Assembly (NCBI RefSeq): GCF_936927845.1
Contig: NZ_CAKZHV010000058.1
Location: forward strand, 189,314-253,313
Source: an uncultured Sphingomonas sp.
GTDB taxonomy: Bacteria > Pseudomonadota > Alphaproteobacteria > Sphingomonadales > Sphingomonadaceae
Direction of reading: 5' to 3'
Length of the DNA stretch: 64,000 nucleotides
Part shown: in pieces, positions 43,912 to 54,362 of the stretch
How positions within the stretch are numbered: the first letter of the stretch is position 1
How the letters are laid out: every line of letters starts with the position of its first letter
Position numbers and translations under genes: made by a program
The notes under the pieces: model-generated
What the model saw: only the letters and a program-made list of their open reading frames with translations
What the model was told of the DNA's origin: nothing
Databases searched by the model: none

Positions 43912-43991
43912 GTCACCCCGGACTTGATCCGGGGTCCCGCTATCTCGGCCGGTCGAACAGAAGCGGGATCCCGGCTCAAGGCCGGGATGAC
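43912..43991. repeat. Paired inverted REP-like elements, family A
   Basis: GTCACCCCGGACTTGATCCG plus GGGTCCCGC (43912-43940) is followed, in inverted orientation, by GCGGGATCCCGGCTCAAGGC plus CGGGATGAC (43963-43991). Each unit is a hairpin, and the pair can form a larger stem. It lies just behind prfC and before the MetX-like gene. Confidence 0.75.
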
Positions 43992-44017
43992 GCGCGCGGG
44001 ACAGGGCGTGACTCGCC

Positions 44018-45541
<1,524 letters not shown>

Positions 45542-45633
45542 GGTGATCCTGGATGAACGGCACCGGCCCGGTCGGCCCGGCAGGCGGACGAACGCGGTCG
45601 TGAAGGCGCGCGCTTAGCAGCAAGTCGGCGGCG

Positions 45634-45659
45634 GGAACAGCCGCGAGCGATCCCGCGTC
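45634..45659 (+). promoter_or_regulatory. Possible EcfG-type (general stress) promoter
   Basis: GGAAC (45634-45638), 17 bases, then CGTC (45656-45659), one mismatch from the EcfG consensus GGAAC-N16/17-CGTT. It is about 180 bp upstream of the first ferritin-like gene, with no other gene between. This is a consensus match only. Confidence 0.3.
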
Positions 45660-45838
45660 GGACCTCGATCGATGATGCAGATCAGGCAGAAATATGCCTT
45701 TTTGCGAGCGGTTTACGACCGGATCGGCGCGTCTTTGTCACGCCGCCGCGCGTTGGGGCGGCTGATCGGTGTCGATCTGCTGCGATCAACGCGTGATCGC
45801 GGGCGTGCGAGGCCGACAACAAGGTGAGGAGACACCGG

Positions 45839-46858
45839 ATGGCCGACACCGTTGAGTTGATCGAGGCGCTCGATCGGCGCGTAAAGCGTCGCGAGGAGCG
45901 GCGTGAGTTCTTTCGCCATGCCCTCAGCGTCGGTGCACTCGCCGCGGGCGGCGCGGCGGCGTTGAGTTTCCCGGGCCAGGCGATGGCACAGACCGCGGCA
46001 CCGAGCGACAGTGACATCCTCAATTTCGCGCTCAATCTCGAATATCTCGAAGCGCAGTTCTACACCTATGCGGTCACCGGCGCGGGGCTGCCCGCGGCGC
46101 AACTGTCCGGCACCGGCACGGCGGGTGCGGTCACCGGCGCACGCCAGGCGAACCTCACCGATCGCAGCGTGATCCAATATGCGCGCGAGATCGCGGCGGA
46201 TGAGGCGGCGCACGTCGCCTCGCTGCGCACCGCGCTCGGCTCCGCCGCAGTGGCGCAGCCCGCGATCAACCTGTCGGGCGCGGCGGGCGGCCCCTTCACC
46301 GCGGCGGCGGTCGCGGCGGGGATCGACCTGTCGGCGAGCGGCGGGGTGTTCGACCCTTACGCCAATGACGACAATTTCCTGCTCGGCGCGTACATCTTCG
46401 AGGACGTGGGCGTCACCGCCTATCAGGGCGCATCGCCGCTCATCAGCAACGTCGACATCCTCGACTCCGCGGCGGGCATCCTTGCTGCCGAAGCGTTTCA
46501 CGCCGGCATCATCCGCGGCGCGCTCTACGCCCGCGGGGTCGCAACGCCAGCGCTGCGCACCAACGCCGACAAGATCTCGGACGCGCGCGACACGCTTGAT
46601 GGCGTGCGCAACTCGGCCAGCGGCGCGTTGCCCACGATCGTTGCCGATGACGACCAGGGCATCTCGCCCGTCACGATCAACGGCCAGACCGCGTCGAACT
46701 TCGTGCCGACCGACACCAACGGCCGCACCTTCAGCCGCACGCCCGAGCAGGTGCACAACATCGTCTATCTGACGCGCAATCAGGTCACGGCCGGCGGCTT
46801 CTTCCCCAATGGCACCAACAACCCCAACCCGGCGCTGACGCGCTCGGGCGCGAACTGA
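45839..46858 (+). CDS. Secreted ferritin-like domain protein 1
   Basis: A 339-residue protein with a Tat-type signal (a pair of arginines in REERREFFRHAL, then GALAAGGAAALSFPGQAMA). The mature protein is of the Ferritin_2/desiccation-related (Pcc13-62) family: DILNFALNLEYLEAQFYTYA, REIAADEAAHVASLRTALG and ILAAEAFHAGIIRGALYARG. Ferritin-type ExxH-like helices are recognisable (ADEAAHV; AAEAFHAG), but iron binding is unproven. Related plant and bacterial proteins accumulate during drying. It is followed after 11 bp by a paralogue. An AAGGTGAGGAG precedes the ATG. Confidence 0.88.
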   Translation: MADTVELIEALDRRVKRREERREFFRHALSVGALAAGGAAALSFPGQAMAQTAAPSDSDILNFALNLEYLEAQFYTYAVTGAGLPAAQLSGTGTAGAVTGARQANLTDRSVIQYAREIAADEAAHVASLRTALGSAAVAQPAINLSGAAGGPFTAAAVAAGIDLSASGGVFDPYANDDNFLLGAYIFEDVGVTAYQGASPLISNVDILDSAAGILAAEAFHAGIIRGALYARGVATPALRTNADKISDARDTLDGVRNSASGALPTIVADDDQGISPVTINGQTASNFVPTDTNGRTFSRTPEQVHNIVYLTRNQVTAGGFFPNGTNNPNPALTRSGAN

Positions 46859-46869
46859 GCGAGGCCACG

Positions 46870-47907
46870 ATGAGCAACGAAACCAGCTTCGTCGAGATGA
46901 TCGAGCACGCCGAGCATCAGCGCAGCGCCCGGCGCAACTTCATCCGGATGTGCGGCGGCGCGGCGGTGATGACCGGCGGCCTGTCGCTCCTCGCCGCCTG
47001 CGACGAGGACAACGGCTACGCGCCGACACCGCAACCCAGCCCGACGCCGACCCCCACCCCCGCCACGGGCGTGACCGATAATGACGTGCTCAATTTCGCG
47101 CTCCAGCTCGAATATCTGGAGGGGAATTATTATTCCTACGCGACGACGGGCCAGGGGATCGCCGCCAATCTGCAGACCGGCACCGGAACCCAGGGCGCGG
47201 TGATCACCGGGTCGGGCGCGGGCGCGGCACGCCAGGTGACCTTCACCGATCAGGTGCTGGCGCAATATGCGCGCGAGATCGCGGCGGACGAACTCGCGCA
47301 CATCACCTTTCTGCGCAGCGCGCTCGGCAGCGCGGCGGTCGCGCAACCGGCGATCAACCTGTCGGGCTCGGCGAGCGTCACCACGCCCGGCGGCACCGCG
47401 GTCGGCGCGTTCACTGCAGCGGCGCGCGCGGCGGGCGTGATCGGCGCGAGCGACATCTTCGATCCCTTCGCCAGCGACGAGAACTTCCTGATCGGTTCGT
47501 ACCTGCTGACCGATGTCGGGGTGACCGCCTATCGCGGGTCGGCGCGGCTGATCACCAACAAGGCGTTCATCGAGGCCGCGGCGGGCATCCTGACCACCGA
47601 ATGCTATCACGACGGCGTGATCCGCTCGTCGTTGTGGCAGCGCGGGCTCGCCGCGCCGACGATCTACACGCAAATCCAGCAGATTTCGGATACGCGCGAC
47701 GGGCTGGACGGCGCGACCGACACCGATCAGGGGATCGGCGATGCCACCACCGCCAATCTGGTGCCGACCAACGCGGGCGGCTTGGTGCTCGGCCGCACGC
47801 CGCAGCAGGTGCTGAACGTCGTGTACCAGAACCGTACGGCGGTGAACGCGGGCGGCTTCTATCCCGCGGGCGTCAACGGCAACGTGCGCACCTCCGGCGC
47901 CAATTAA
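46870..47907 (+). CDS. Secreted ferritin-like domain protein 2 (lipoprotein)
   Basis: A 345-residue paralogue of the preceding gene: VLNFALQLEYLEGNYYSYAT, REIAADELAHITFLRSALG and AAGILTTECYHDGVIRSSLW. Its N-terminus combines an RRNFIRM pair of arginines with a lipobox LLAAC, so it is probably a lipid-anchored protein, and a proline/threonine linker (PTPQPSPTPTPTPATG) follows. The two genes form an operon closed by a hairpin at 47927-47961. One may be soluble and the other membrane-tethered. Function is inferred from the family only. Confidence 0.88.
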   Translation: MSNETSFVEMIEHAEHQRSARRNFIRMCGGAAVMTGGLSLLAACDEDNGYAPTPQPSPTPTPTPATGVTDNDVLNFALQLEYLEGNYYSYATTGQGIAANLQTGTGTQGAVITGSGAGAARQVTFTDQVLAQYAREIAADELAHITFLRSALGSAAVAQPAINLSGSASVTTPGGTAVGAFTAAARAAGVIGASDIFDPFASDENFLIGSYLLTDVGVTAYRGSARLITNKAFIEAAAGILTTECYHDGVIRSSLWQRGLAAPTIYTQIQQISDTRDGLDGATDTDQGIGDATTANLVPTNAGGLVLGRTPQQVLNVVYQNRTAVNAGGFYPAGVNGNVRTSGAN

Positions 47908-47926
47908 GTCAGGTTCTCGATGATCG

Positions 47927-47961
47927 AACCGCGTCCGTGCGACCAGCGCGGGCGCGGTTTC
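47927..47961 (+). terminator. Terminator of the ferritin-like operon
   Basis: Outer stem AACCGCG (47927-47933) with CGCGGTT (47953-47959), plus inner paired blocks CCG/CGG and GC/GC, starts 20 bp behind the stop and ends in TTTCC. Confidence 0.6.
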
Positions 47962-47981
47962 CTATGAGGGAACTCGGCCCG

Positions 47982-48089
47982 TCAGCGACGCAGCAGCGCC
48001 GCCGCAAGCGCGATCATGCCGAAGATCGAGACGAACAACAGGACCAGCACGATCTGGATCGCGCGGTGAACTCTGGGATCATTGGCCAC
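47982..48089 (-). CDS. Possible 35-residue single-helix membrane protein
   Basis: A short GTG-started frame encoding a soluble head and one strong membrane helix (VANDPRVHRAIQIVLVLLFV, then SIFGMIALAAALLRR). The helix with a double-arginine end is convincing as a membrane anchor. The ribosome binding site is weak, and the frame could start further upstream. No function is known. It is convergent with the ferritin-like operon. Confidence 0.4.
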   Translation of the reverse strand: MANDPRVHRAIQIVLVLLFVSIFGMIALAAALLRR

Positions 48090-48294
48090 GCCGCCGATAT
48101 GGCGTGGTGTTGCGCGTTCACAAGCAAGCACGCGATCTAGGTGCCTGCGCCAACGGGCACGAAAACGTATCGACCCGTACAGACCGCCGCCTCGCCGGCA
48201 ACGCACCCTTACCCAGACGGGTATCGGCACGGACGATGTGTCAAATCATTGCACATCGGTTGAATCGACCATCCCAGCCATGATCAGGCAACCG

Positions 48295-48310
48295 CACCGG
48301 CATGCCGGTG
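48295..48310. promoter_or_regulatory. Perfect 16-bp palindrome upstream of mrpA
   Basis: CACCGGCATGCCGGTG lies 57 bp before the likely mrpA start. It could be an operator or an RNA hairpin in the leader. No known binding consensus is recognised. Confidence 0.35.
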
Positions 48311-48367
48311 GTTGTGCCCGGCCGCCGTGCGATGCGATGGGGGAGCACGAAAAGGGAGATTACGCTT

Positions 48368-51178
48368 GTGGCCTTGCTGGCCCTGATCTTTGTGCCGTTC
48401 GCGGCGGTGCTGCTGCTGGGGTTGACCCGGCACGCCTCGCGCGGCGCGCACGTCGGGATCGCGGCGGGGGCGAGCGGCGCGGGGCTGGCAATCCTGTTGT
48501 CACAGGCGCCGGCGGTGCTCGCAGGATTGACGCCGTCCCTCACGCTTGCGTGGCTGCCTGCGCTCGGGCTCGAATTCAGCCTGTGGCTCGATCCGCTCGC
48601 CTTGCTGTTCGCGGGCCTGATCCTCGGCATCGGCCTGCTCGTGATCGTCTACGCGCAAGGTTATCTGTCAAATAACGAGCCGAGCGCGCGTTTCCTGTCG
48701 TTCCTGATGCTGTTCCAGGGCGCGATGGTTGGCATCGCTCTGTCGCGCAACGTGCTGCTGATGCTGGTGTTCTGGGAGCTGACGAGCCTGTCGTCGTTCC
48801 TGCTGATCGGTTTCTGGCGCGACCGTGTCGATGCGCGGCAGGGCGCGCGCATGGCGCTGACCGTGACAGGCGGCGGGGGCCTCGCGCTGATCGCGGGGCT
48901 GGTGCTGCTCGGCAAGGTGGCGGGTTCGTACGACCTGTCGACGATTCTCGCGCGCGGCGCGCTGGTGCAGGCGTCGCCGCTCTACCCTGCGATCCTGCTG
49001 TTGGTGCTCGGCGGCGCGTTCACCAAATCGGCGCAATTCCCGTTCCATTTCTGGCTGCCGCACGCCATGGCCGCGCCGACCCCCGTCAGCGCCTATCTCC
49101 ATTCCGCGACAATGGTGAAGGCGGGTGTGTTCCTGCTCGCGCGATTGTGGCCGGTGCTCGCAGGCACCGACTGGTGGTTCGGCATCGTCGCCTCGGTCGG
49201 GCTCGTGACGATGCTGTTCGGCGCGGGCGTCGCGCTGTTCCGCCACGATCTGAAGGCGATCCTGGCTTATTCGACGATCAGCCAATTGGGGCTGATGGTG
49301 ATGCTGCTCGGCTTTGGGACCGTGGCGGCGGTGACCGCCGCGGTGTTCCACATCCTCAATCATGCCGCGTTCAAGGCCGCCTTGTTCATGCACGCGGGCG
49401 TGATCGATCATGAGACGGGCACGCGCGACATCCGCCGGCTTGGCGGGCTCGCTGCGCTGATGCCGCTCACCGCGACGCTGGGCGTGCTGGCGGCAGCGGC
49501 GATGGCGGGGCTGCCCCCGCTCGGCGGCTTCATCTCGAAGGAGATGATGCTGGAAGAGAGCACCCACGCGCTGCTCGGCGGGCAGCATCTGCTCGTGCCG
49601 GTGCTGGCGACGCTCGCGGCGATGCTGTCGGCAGCCTATTCGCTGCGCTACGCCTGGTGGCTCCACGCCGGTGCGCGCCAAACGGGCGAGGTCGCGCATT
49701 CGCATGATCCGGGCGCTGCACTGCTCGGCCCGCCCGCGCTCCTCGCGCTCATCGCCCTGGCACTCGGGCTTGCGCCGATGACGCTCGCTGCTCCGCTGGT
49801 CGCGGCGGCGAGTGCGGCGGTGACGCGTACTGCCATCCCGGAATTGCACCTCGCCTTGTGGCACGGCGTCAATCCCGCATTGCTGATGAGCCTGGGCGCC
49901 GTGATGGTCGCGGTCGTGCTGCTGATCGGCTATCGCGGGGTCGCCCGCCTCGCCGCGCGCGTACCCGCACCCGATGCAAAGCATCTGTTCGACGGCGGCA
50001 TGGAATGGAGTGTCGCGGCACTGCGCCGCTGGTGGAGCTGGCTTCATCAGGCATCGCTGCAACGCTATCTGTTCGTCCTCTTCGGTGTTGCGCTGCTGCT
50101 CGGCCTTGACGCCGCCGCACGGTTCGCCATTGCCGCGGGCGATGCACCGACCACGCCCGCGGGGCCGGTTGCGGTGATCGCCTGGGGCGCGCTGGTGGCG
50201 GCAGTGATGGCGGTGGTCGTTGTTGATCGCCGCCGTTTCCTGGCGCTCATCTTCATCAGCGTGATTGGTCTGGTGATGGCGCTCGCGTTCATTCACCTGT
50301 CGGCCCCCGACCTCGCCCTGACGCAGATCGCGGTGGAGGTGGTGACGATCCTGCTGATGCTGCTCGCGCTCCACCTGTTGCCGCACAATCCGCCGCGGCT
50401 GTCGGGCGTGGGCCGCCGCGTGCGCGACGGCGCGCTGGCCCTCGCGGGTGGCGGCGGCATGGGCTGGCTCGCCTGGACGATCATGACGCGGCCGATGCGC
50501 GACGGCATCTCGCGCTTCCACTGGGAACACAGTTACTCGGGTGGCGGCGGCACCAATGTCGTCAACGTGACGCTTGTCGACTTTCGTGCTTTCGACACGC
50601 TGGGTGAGATCATCGTGCTCGGCATCGCCGGACTGGCCATCTTCGCGCTGCTGGAACCCGCCGCGCGCGGGATCGCCGGGCGCCGGTTGCGCGAATGGCG
50701 CTCGACCGAATTGTTCTCCCTCGAACAGCATCCCATGATGTTCGTCATGGCGACGCGGCTGCTGTTGCCGCTCGTTCTGTTGGTCGGGCTCTACATCTTC
50801 CTGCGCGGGCACAACCAACCGGGCGGCGGCTTCGTCGCGGCGCTGGTGTTCTCGATCGCGGTTCTGCTGCAATATCTCGCTTCCGGCTTCGACTGGACCG
50901 ACGAGCGGCGGCGGATCGGCGAGCATCAGTTGATCGGGCTGGGCGTGCTGATCGCCGCCGCGACCGGTCTCGGTTCGCTGCTGTTCGGCGCGCCATTCCT
51001 GTCGAGCAGCTTCGGCCATTTCCACCTGCCCGTGATCGGCGAGTTCGAGCTTGCCACCGCGATGATCTTCGACCTGGGCGTCGCCTTCGTCGTCGTCGGT
51101 GCGGTGGTGATGGCGCTCGCGCAATTGAGCCATGTCGCGCAGCGCGCCGCGCGCCAGCCACCCGAGGAGCGCACGTGA
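48368..51178 (+). CDS. mrpA: Mrp/Pha Na+(K+)/H+ antiporter subunit A-B fusion
   Basis: A 936-residue polytopic protein. Residues about 60-430 are NuoL-like with QFPFHFWLPHAMAAPTPVSA, YLHSATMVKAG and the buried-lysine helix region. DUF4040/MbhD is near 605-670 (LSAPDLALTQIAVEVVTILL), MbhE near 690-780, and an MrpB domain near 790-930 (LRGHNQPGGGFVAALVFSIA). This is the fused PhaAB form of rhizobia, so the operon is a group 2, six-gene antiporter. It exports Na+ or K+ against H+ for pH and salt tolerance. The GTG at 48368 with upstream GGGAG is chosen; frames start earlier at 48302. Confidence 0.92.
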   Translation: MALLALIFVPFAAVLLLGLTRHASRGAHVGIAAGASGAGLAILLSQAPAVLAGLTPSLTLAWLPALGLEFSLWLDPLALLFAGLILGIGLLVIVYAQGYLSNNEPSARFLSFLMLFQGAMVGIALSRNVLLMLVFWELTSLSSFLLIGFWRDRVDARQGARMALTVTGGGGLALIAGLVLLGKVAGSYDLSTILARGALVQASPLYPAILLLVLGGAFTKSAQFPFHFWLPHAMAAPTPVSAYLHSATMVKAGVFLLARLWPVLAGTDWWFGIVASVGLVTMLFGAGVALFRHDLKAILAYSTISQLGLMVMLLGFGTVAAVTAAVFHILNHAAFKAALFMHAGVIDHETGTRDIRRLGGLAALMPLTATLGVLAAAAMAGLPPLGGFISKEMMLEESTHALLGGQHLLVPVLATLAAMLSAAYSLRYAWWLHAGARQTGEVAHSHDPGAALLGPPALLALIALALGLAPMTLAAPLVAAASAAVTRTAIPELHLALWHGVNPALLMSLGAVMVAVVLLIGYRGVARLAARVPAPDAKHLFDGGMEWSVAALRRWWSWLHQASLQRYLFVLFGVALLLGLDAAARFAIAAGDAPTTPAGPVAVIAWGALVAAVMAVVVVDRRRFLALIFISVIGLVMALAFIHLSAPDLALTQIAVEVVTILLMLLALHLLPHNPPRLSGVGRRVRDGALALAGGGGMGWLAWTIMTRPMRDGISRFHWEHSYSGGGGTNVVNVTLVDFRAFDTLGEIIVLGIAGLAIFALLEPAARGIAGRRLREWRSTELFSLEQHPMMFVMATRLLLPLVLLVGLYIFLRGHNQPGGGFVAALVFSIAVLLQYLASGFDWTDERRRIGEHQLIGLGVLIAAATGLGSLLFGAPFLSSSFGHFHLPVIGEFELATAMIFDLGVAFVVVGAVVMALAQLSHVAQRAARQPPEERT

Positions 51179-51540
51179 GCCTCGAATTCCTCGTCGCCTC
51201 CGCCATCGCGGTGCTGATTGCTGGCGGCATCTACCTCGCGCTGCGCGGGCGGACGTTCCAGGTCGTGCTCGGGCTGACGCTGATCTCCTACGCGATCAAC
51301 CTGTTCCTGTTCGCGATCGGGCGGCTCGTCGTTGATGCGCCGCCGCTCTATGCCAAGGGTGTGACGCACCATGCCGATCCGCTGCCGCAGGCGCTGGTGC
51401 TGACCGCGATCGTTATCACCTTTGGCATGACCGCGCTGACCGTGATCCTGTCGCTGCGCAGCTTCCTGGAGGCTGGAACGGACCAGGTCGATGGACAACC
51501 GGATGCCGACGCAAGTGTTGATGCGGGAGCGCGCGCGTGA
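51175..51540 (+). CDS. mrpC: Mrp antiporter subunit C
   Basis: A 121-residue NuoK-like subunit with three helices (EFLVASAIAVLIAGGIYLAL; VVLGLTLISYAINLFLFAI; ALVLTAIVITFGMTALTVIL). The ADPLPQALVLTAIVI stretch is the MrpC signature. GTG start overlapping the mrpA stop by 4 bases. It is part of the integral membrane complex. Confidence 0.93.
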   Translation: MSLEFLVASAIAVLIAGGIYLALRGRTFQVVLGLTLISYAINLFLFAIGRLVVDAPPLYAKGVTHHADPLPQALVLTAIVITFGMTALTVILSLRSFLEAGTDQVDGQPDADASVDAGARA

Positions 51541-53057
51541 CCGCGATCGACCATCTGCTGATCGCGCCGATCGTCGTGCCCGCGGTCACCGCGCCCGTCA
51601 CCATGCTGGTGATGCGCCGCCGGCGGCTGTTCAGCCTGTATCTCTCGCTCGCCGGTTGCGTCGCGATGCTCGCCGCCGCGCTCGCGCTGTTCGCGCGCGC
51701 GCAGGACGACCAGATCCGCTCCTACGCGATCGGCGGCTGGAGGGCGCCGTTCGGGATCGTGCTGGTGCTCGATCGACTGGCGGCGATCATGCTGGTGCTG
51801 ACCGCCGTGCTGGCGCTCGCCGTGCTCGTCCACGCGATCGTGACCGGTGCCGACCGGAAGGGCTGGCATTTCCACCCCTTGTTCCACTTTCAGCTGCTCG
51901 GGCTGAACGGTGCGTTCCTGACCGGCGACCTGTTCAACCTGTTCGTCTTCTTCGAGGTGTTGCTGATCGCCTCCTACGGCCTGATGCTTCACGGCCAGGG
52001 CGCGCTGCGGTTGAAGGCGGGGGTCGCGTACGTGGTCGTCAACATCGTCGGCTCGGCGCTGTTCCTTGTCGCGCTCGGGCTGCTCTACGGGCTGACCGCG
52101 ACGCTCAACATGGCCGATCTGTCGGTCCGCGTCGCGGCGCTCGGGCCGGCCGATCAGGGGCTGTTGCGCGTCGCGGGATTGCTGCTGACGGCGGTGTTCG
52201 CGCTGAAGGCAGCGGCAGTGCCGCTCCACCTCTGGCTGCCGCGCACCTACGCCGCGACCATGCCCGTCACTGCAACATTGTTCGCCATCATGACCAAAGT
52301 AGGCGTTTACGCCATGATCCGCACCGTGCCGCTGATCTTTGGCGCGCGCGCGGGTGCGGCGGCGTGGGTGCCTGTGCCCTATCTGCTGGCGTCCGCGATC
52401 CTCGGCGCGGTCGTCGGCTTCGTCGGCGTGCTGACCGCCAGAGGCCTACGCGAACAGGCCGCGTTCGCCGTGCTCGCCTCCACGGGAACCTTGCTGATCG
52501 CAGTGTCGGGCTGGCGCGAGGGGATGCTCGCCGCCGGCCTATATTACCTGGTTCAGGCGGTGCTTGCGGGAGCGCTGCTGTTCCTTGTCGCCGACGTGGT
52601 GCTGCGGCGGCGCGGTCAGTACGGCGATGCACTGGTGCCGAGCCCGCGCTTTGCCGATCACAACGGTGCCGGGCTGCTTTACCTCGCCGCCGCAATCGCC
52701 GTCGTCGGCCTGCCTCCGCTCGCCGCATTCGTCGGCAAGCTGCTGATCCTCGACGCGAGCTTCGGTGCGCCTAATTGGCCTGCGATCTGGACCACGATCC
52801 TTCTCACCACCTTCGTCGGCGTGATCGGCTTCTCGCGCAGCGGCTCGACCCTGTTCTGGAAAGCGGCGTTGAGAGCGGATCCAGTTGCTGCCCCGGCACG
52901 CGCGCGCACCGACTTCCTCGTGCCCACCGCGCTTCTCGCGCTACTCGCCGCGCTGGCGGTCGGGGCGGGCTGGACGACCGCGCAGACGCGCGCCGCCGCC
53001 GCGCAGGTGATGGCACCGTCGCGCTACGTGACTGTCGTGCTGGGAGGCTCGCGATGA
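51537..53057 (+). CDS. mrpD: Mrp antiporter subunit D
   Basis: A 506-residue NuoM/N-like subunit with about 14 helices. Marks are FNLFVFFEVLLIASYGLMLH (helix-5 glutamate), ALKAAAVPLHLWLPRTYAAT (transmembrane lysine) and VTATLFAIMTKVGVYAMIRT. With subunit A it forms the ion-conducting part. GTG start overlapping mrpC by 4 bases; mrpE begins inside its stop codon. Confidence 0.95.
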   Translation: MTAIDHLLIAPIVVPAVTAPVTMLVMRRRRLFSLYLSLAGCVAMLAAALALFARAQDDQIRSYAIGGWRAPFGIVLVLDRLAAIMLVLTAVLALAVLVHAIVTGADRKGWHFHPLFHFQLLGLNGAFLTGDLFNLFVFFEVLLIASYGLMLHGQGALRLKAGVAYVVVNIVGSALFLVALGLLYGLTATLNMADLSVRVAALGPADQGLLRVAGLLLTAVFALKAAAVPLHLWLPRTYAATMPVTATLFAIMTKVGVYAMIRTVPLIFGARAGAAAWVPVPYLLASAILGAVVGFVGVLTARGLREQAAFAVLASTGTLLIAVSGWREGMLAAGLYYLVQAVLAGALLFLVADVVLRRRGQYGDALVPSPRFADHNGAGLLYLAAAIAVVGLPPLAAFVGKLLILDASFGAPNWPAIWTTILLTTFVGVIGFSRSGSTLFWKAALRADPVAAPARARTDFLVPTALLALLAALAVGAGWTTAQTRAAAAQVMAPSRYVTVVLGGSR

Positions 53058-53542
53058 GGCACCTGCTGCCGCACCCCGCGCTGTCGGGGATGTTGTTGAT
53101 CGTTTGGGTGTTGATGGCGAACAACGTTGCATTGGGGGGCATCGTTCTGGGTGCGATCTTCGCGGTCGTGCTGCCCAAGTTCACGCAGCCATTCTGGCCC
53201 GACCGGCCGCGGATGCGGTTCGGTCGTGCCCTGCTCGGCTATCTCGCGATCGTCATCCTAGACATCCTGGTCGCCAATTTCCAGGTCGCCTGGCTGATCC
53301 TGTTCCGCCGCAATCGCGACCTGCGCGCGCGCTGGCTGGTGGTGCCGATCGATCTGACCACACCCGAGGCGATCACGGTGCTCGCAGGCACGATCAGCCT
53401 GACGCCCGGTACGGTGTCGTCCGACGTGTCGGCGGACGGCCGCCACCTGCTGGTCCACGCGCTCGACGTGGGAAATCCCGCGGACGAGATCGCGCGGATC
53501 AAGGCGCGCTACGAAGCGCGGTTGCAGCAGGTGTTCGCGTGA
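53054..53542 (+). CDS. mrpE: Mrp antiporter subunit E
   Basis: A 162-residue MnhE-family protein: two membrane helices (LSGMLLIVWVLMANNVALGG; LLGYLAIVILDILVANFQVA) and a cytoplasmic domain with LTTPEAITVLAGTISLTPGT and LLVHALDVGNP. ATGA overlap with mrpD and 4-base overlap with mrpF. Confidence 0.93.
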   Translation: MRHLLPHPALSGMLLIVWVLMANNVALGGIVLGAIFAVVLPKFTQPFWPDRPRMRFGRALLGYLAIVILDILVANFQVAWLILFRRNRDLRARWLVVPIDLTTPEAITVLAGTISLTPGTVSSDVSADGRHLLVHALDVGNPADEIARIKARYEARLQQVFA

Positions 53543-53808
53543 TCGCGGTCGCGCTCCACGTCGCCGCCGGGGCGGTCGCGCTCGCGCTGGCGTTGAACGT
53601 CTGGCGGCTGCTGCGTGGCCCGGCGCTCGGCGACCGGATCGTCGCGCTCGACACGATGGTGATCAACGCCATCGCCATGATCGTGCTGATCGGCATGATC
53701 GGTGGCAACGACACCTATTTCGAGGCCGCGCTGCTGCTCGCGATGGTGGGGTTCGTCAGCACCATCGCTTATTGCAAGTTCGTGCTGCGCGGGGACATCG
53801 TCGAATGA
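53539..53808 (+). CDS. mrpF: Mrp antiporter subunit F
   Basis: An 89-residue, three-helix protein with the family block LLRGPALGDRIVALDTMVIN and ALLLAMVGFVSTIAYCKFV. GTG start overlapping mrpE; it overlaps mrpG by 4 bases. Confidence 0.93.
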   Translation: MIAVALHVAAGAVALALALNVWRLLRGPALGDRIVALDTMVINAIAMIVLIGMIGGNDTYFEAALLLAMVGFVSTIAYCKFVLRGDIVE

Positions 53809-54218
53809 GCATCGTCGCACAAGTCGTGGTCACCGCGCTGCTGCTGCTCGGCGCGGGGTTCGTTCTGATCGGCAGCTGGGGTCTGGTGCGCCTGCCGACG
53901 ACGATGGAGCGGCTGCACGGGCCGACCAAGGCGACGACGCTGGGACTGGGCGCGCTGCTGCTCGCCTCGGTCACCTATTTCCAGGTGCGGCTCGGCATCT
54001 GGACCGCGCACGAGCTGCTGATCTCGTTGTTCCTGTTCATCACCGCGCCGATTTCCGCCAACATGATCGCGAAGGTGCACCTTCACCGCGTCCGTATCGG
54101 CGCGATCAGCGAACCCGACAGCATCGCCGGGGCGCCGCCGCGGCCGAGCGACGAGGCGGACTGGGCAACGTTCGAGGCGCCGCGACGCGACACGCCGAGT
54201 TCGACCGCGAACACCTGA
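53805..54218 (+). CDS. mrpG: Mrp antiporter subunit G
   Basis: A 137-residue, three-helix protein: LLLGAGFVLIGSWGLVRLPT, the TMERLHGPTKATTLGLGALL signature, and ELLISLFLFITAPISANMIA. The acidic tail after residue 105 is variable. It is the last gene of the mrpABCDEFG operon, all of whose genes overlap by 4 bases. Confidence 0.93.
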   Translation: MSIVAQVVVTALLLLGAGFVLIGSWGLVRLPTTMERLHGPTKATTLGLGALLLASVTYFQVRLGIWTAHELLISLFLFITAPISANMIAKVHLHRVRIGAISEPDSIAGAPPRPSDEADWATFEAPRRDTPSSTANT

Positions 54219-54362
54219 ACGAGGTTTGGCGCCGGACAGGACCACCGGTGTGATCCGACCCCGAGGGCGCAGCGTGCGGCGACATAACTCCGCCGAGAAC
54301 ATGAGCGGCAAACGACCGGCCACGATTGACCCAAGACGAGCGTTGCGCGAGGCGGTCGGCGG

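Noticed and set aside
48668..51133. An 821-codon minus-strand frame over mrpA
   Set aside because: Composition (Arg, His, Gln, Glu) is typical of the antisense of membrane proteins at high GC; no independent signal.
48368..53057. Reading mrpA, mrpC and mrpD as NADH dehydrogenase subunits L, K and M
   Set aside because: Homology to complex I is real, but the E, F and G subunits and the MrpB domain with PGGGF show a Mrp/Pha antiporter.
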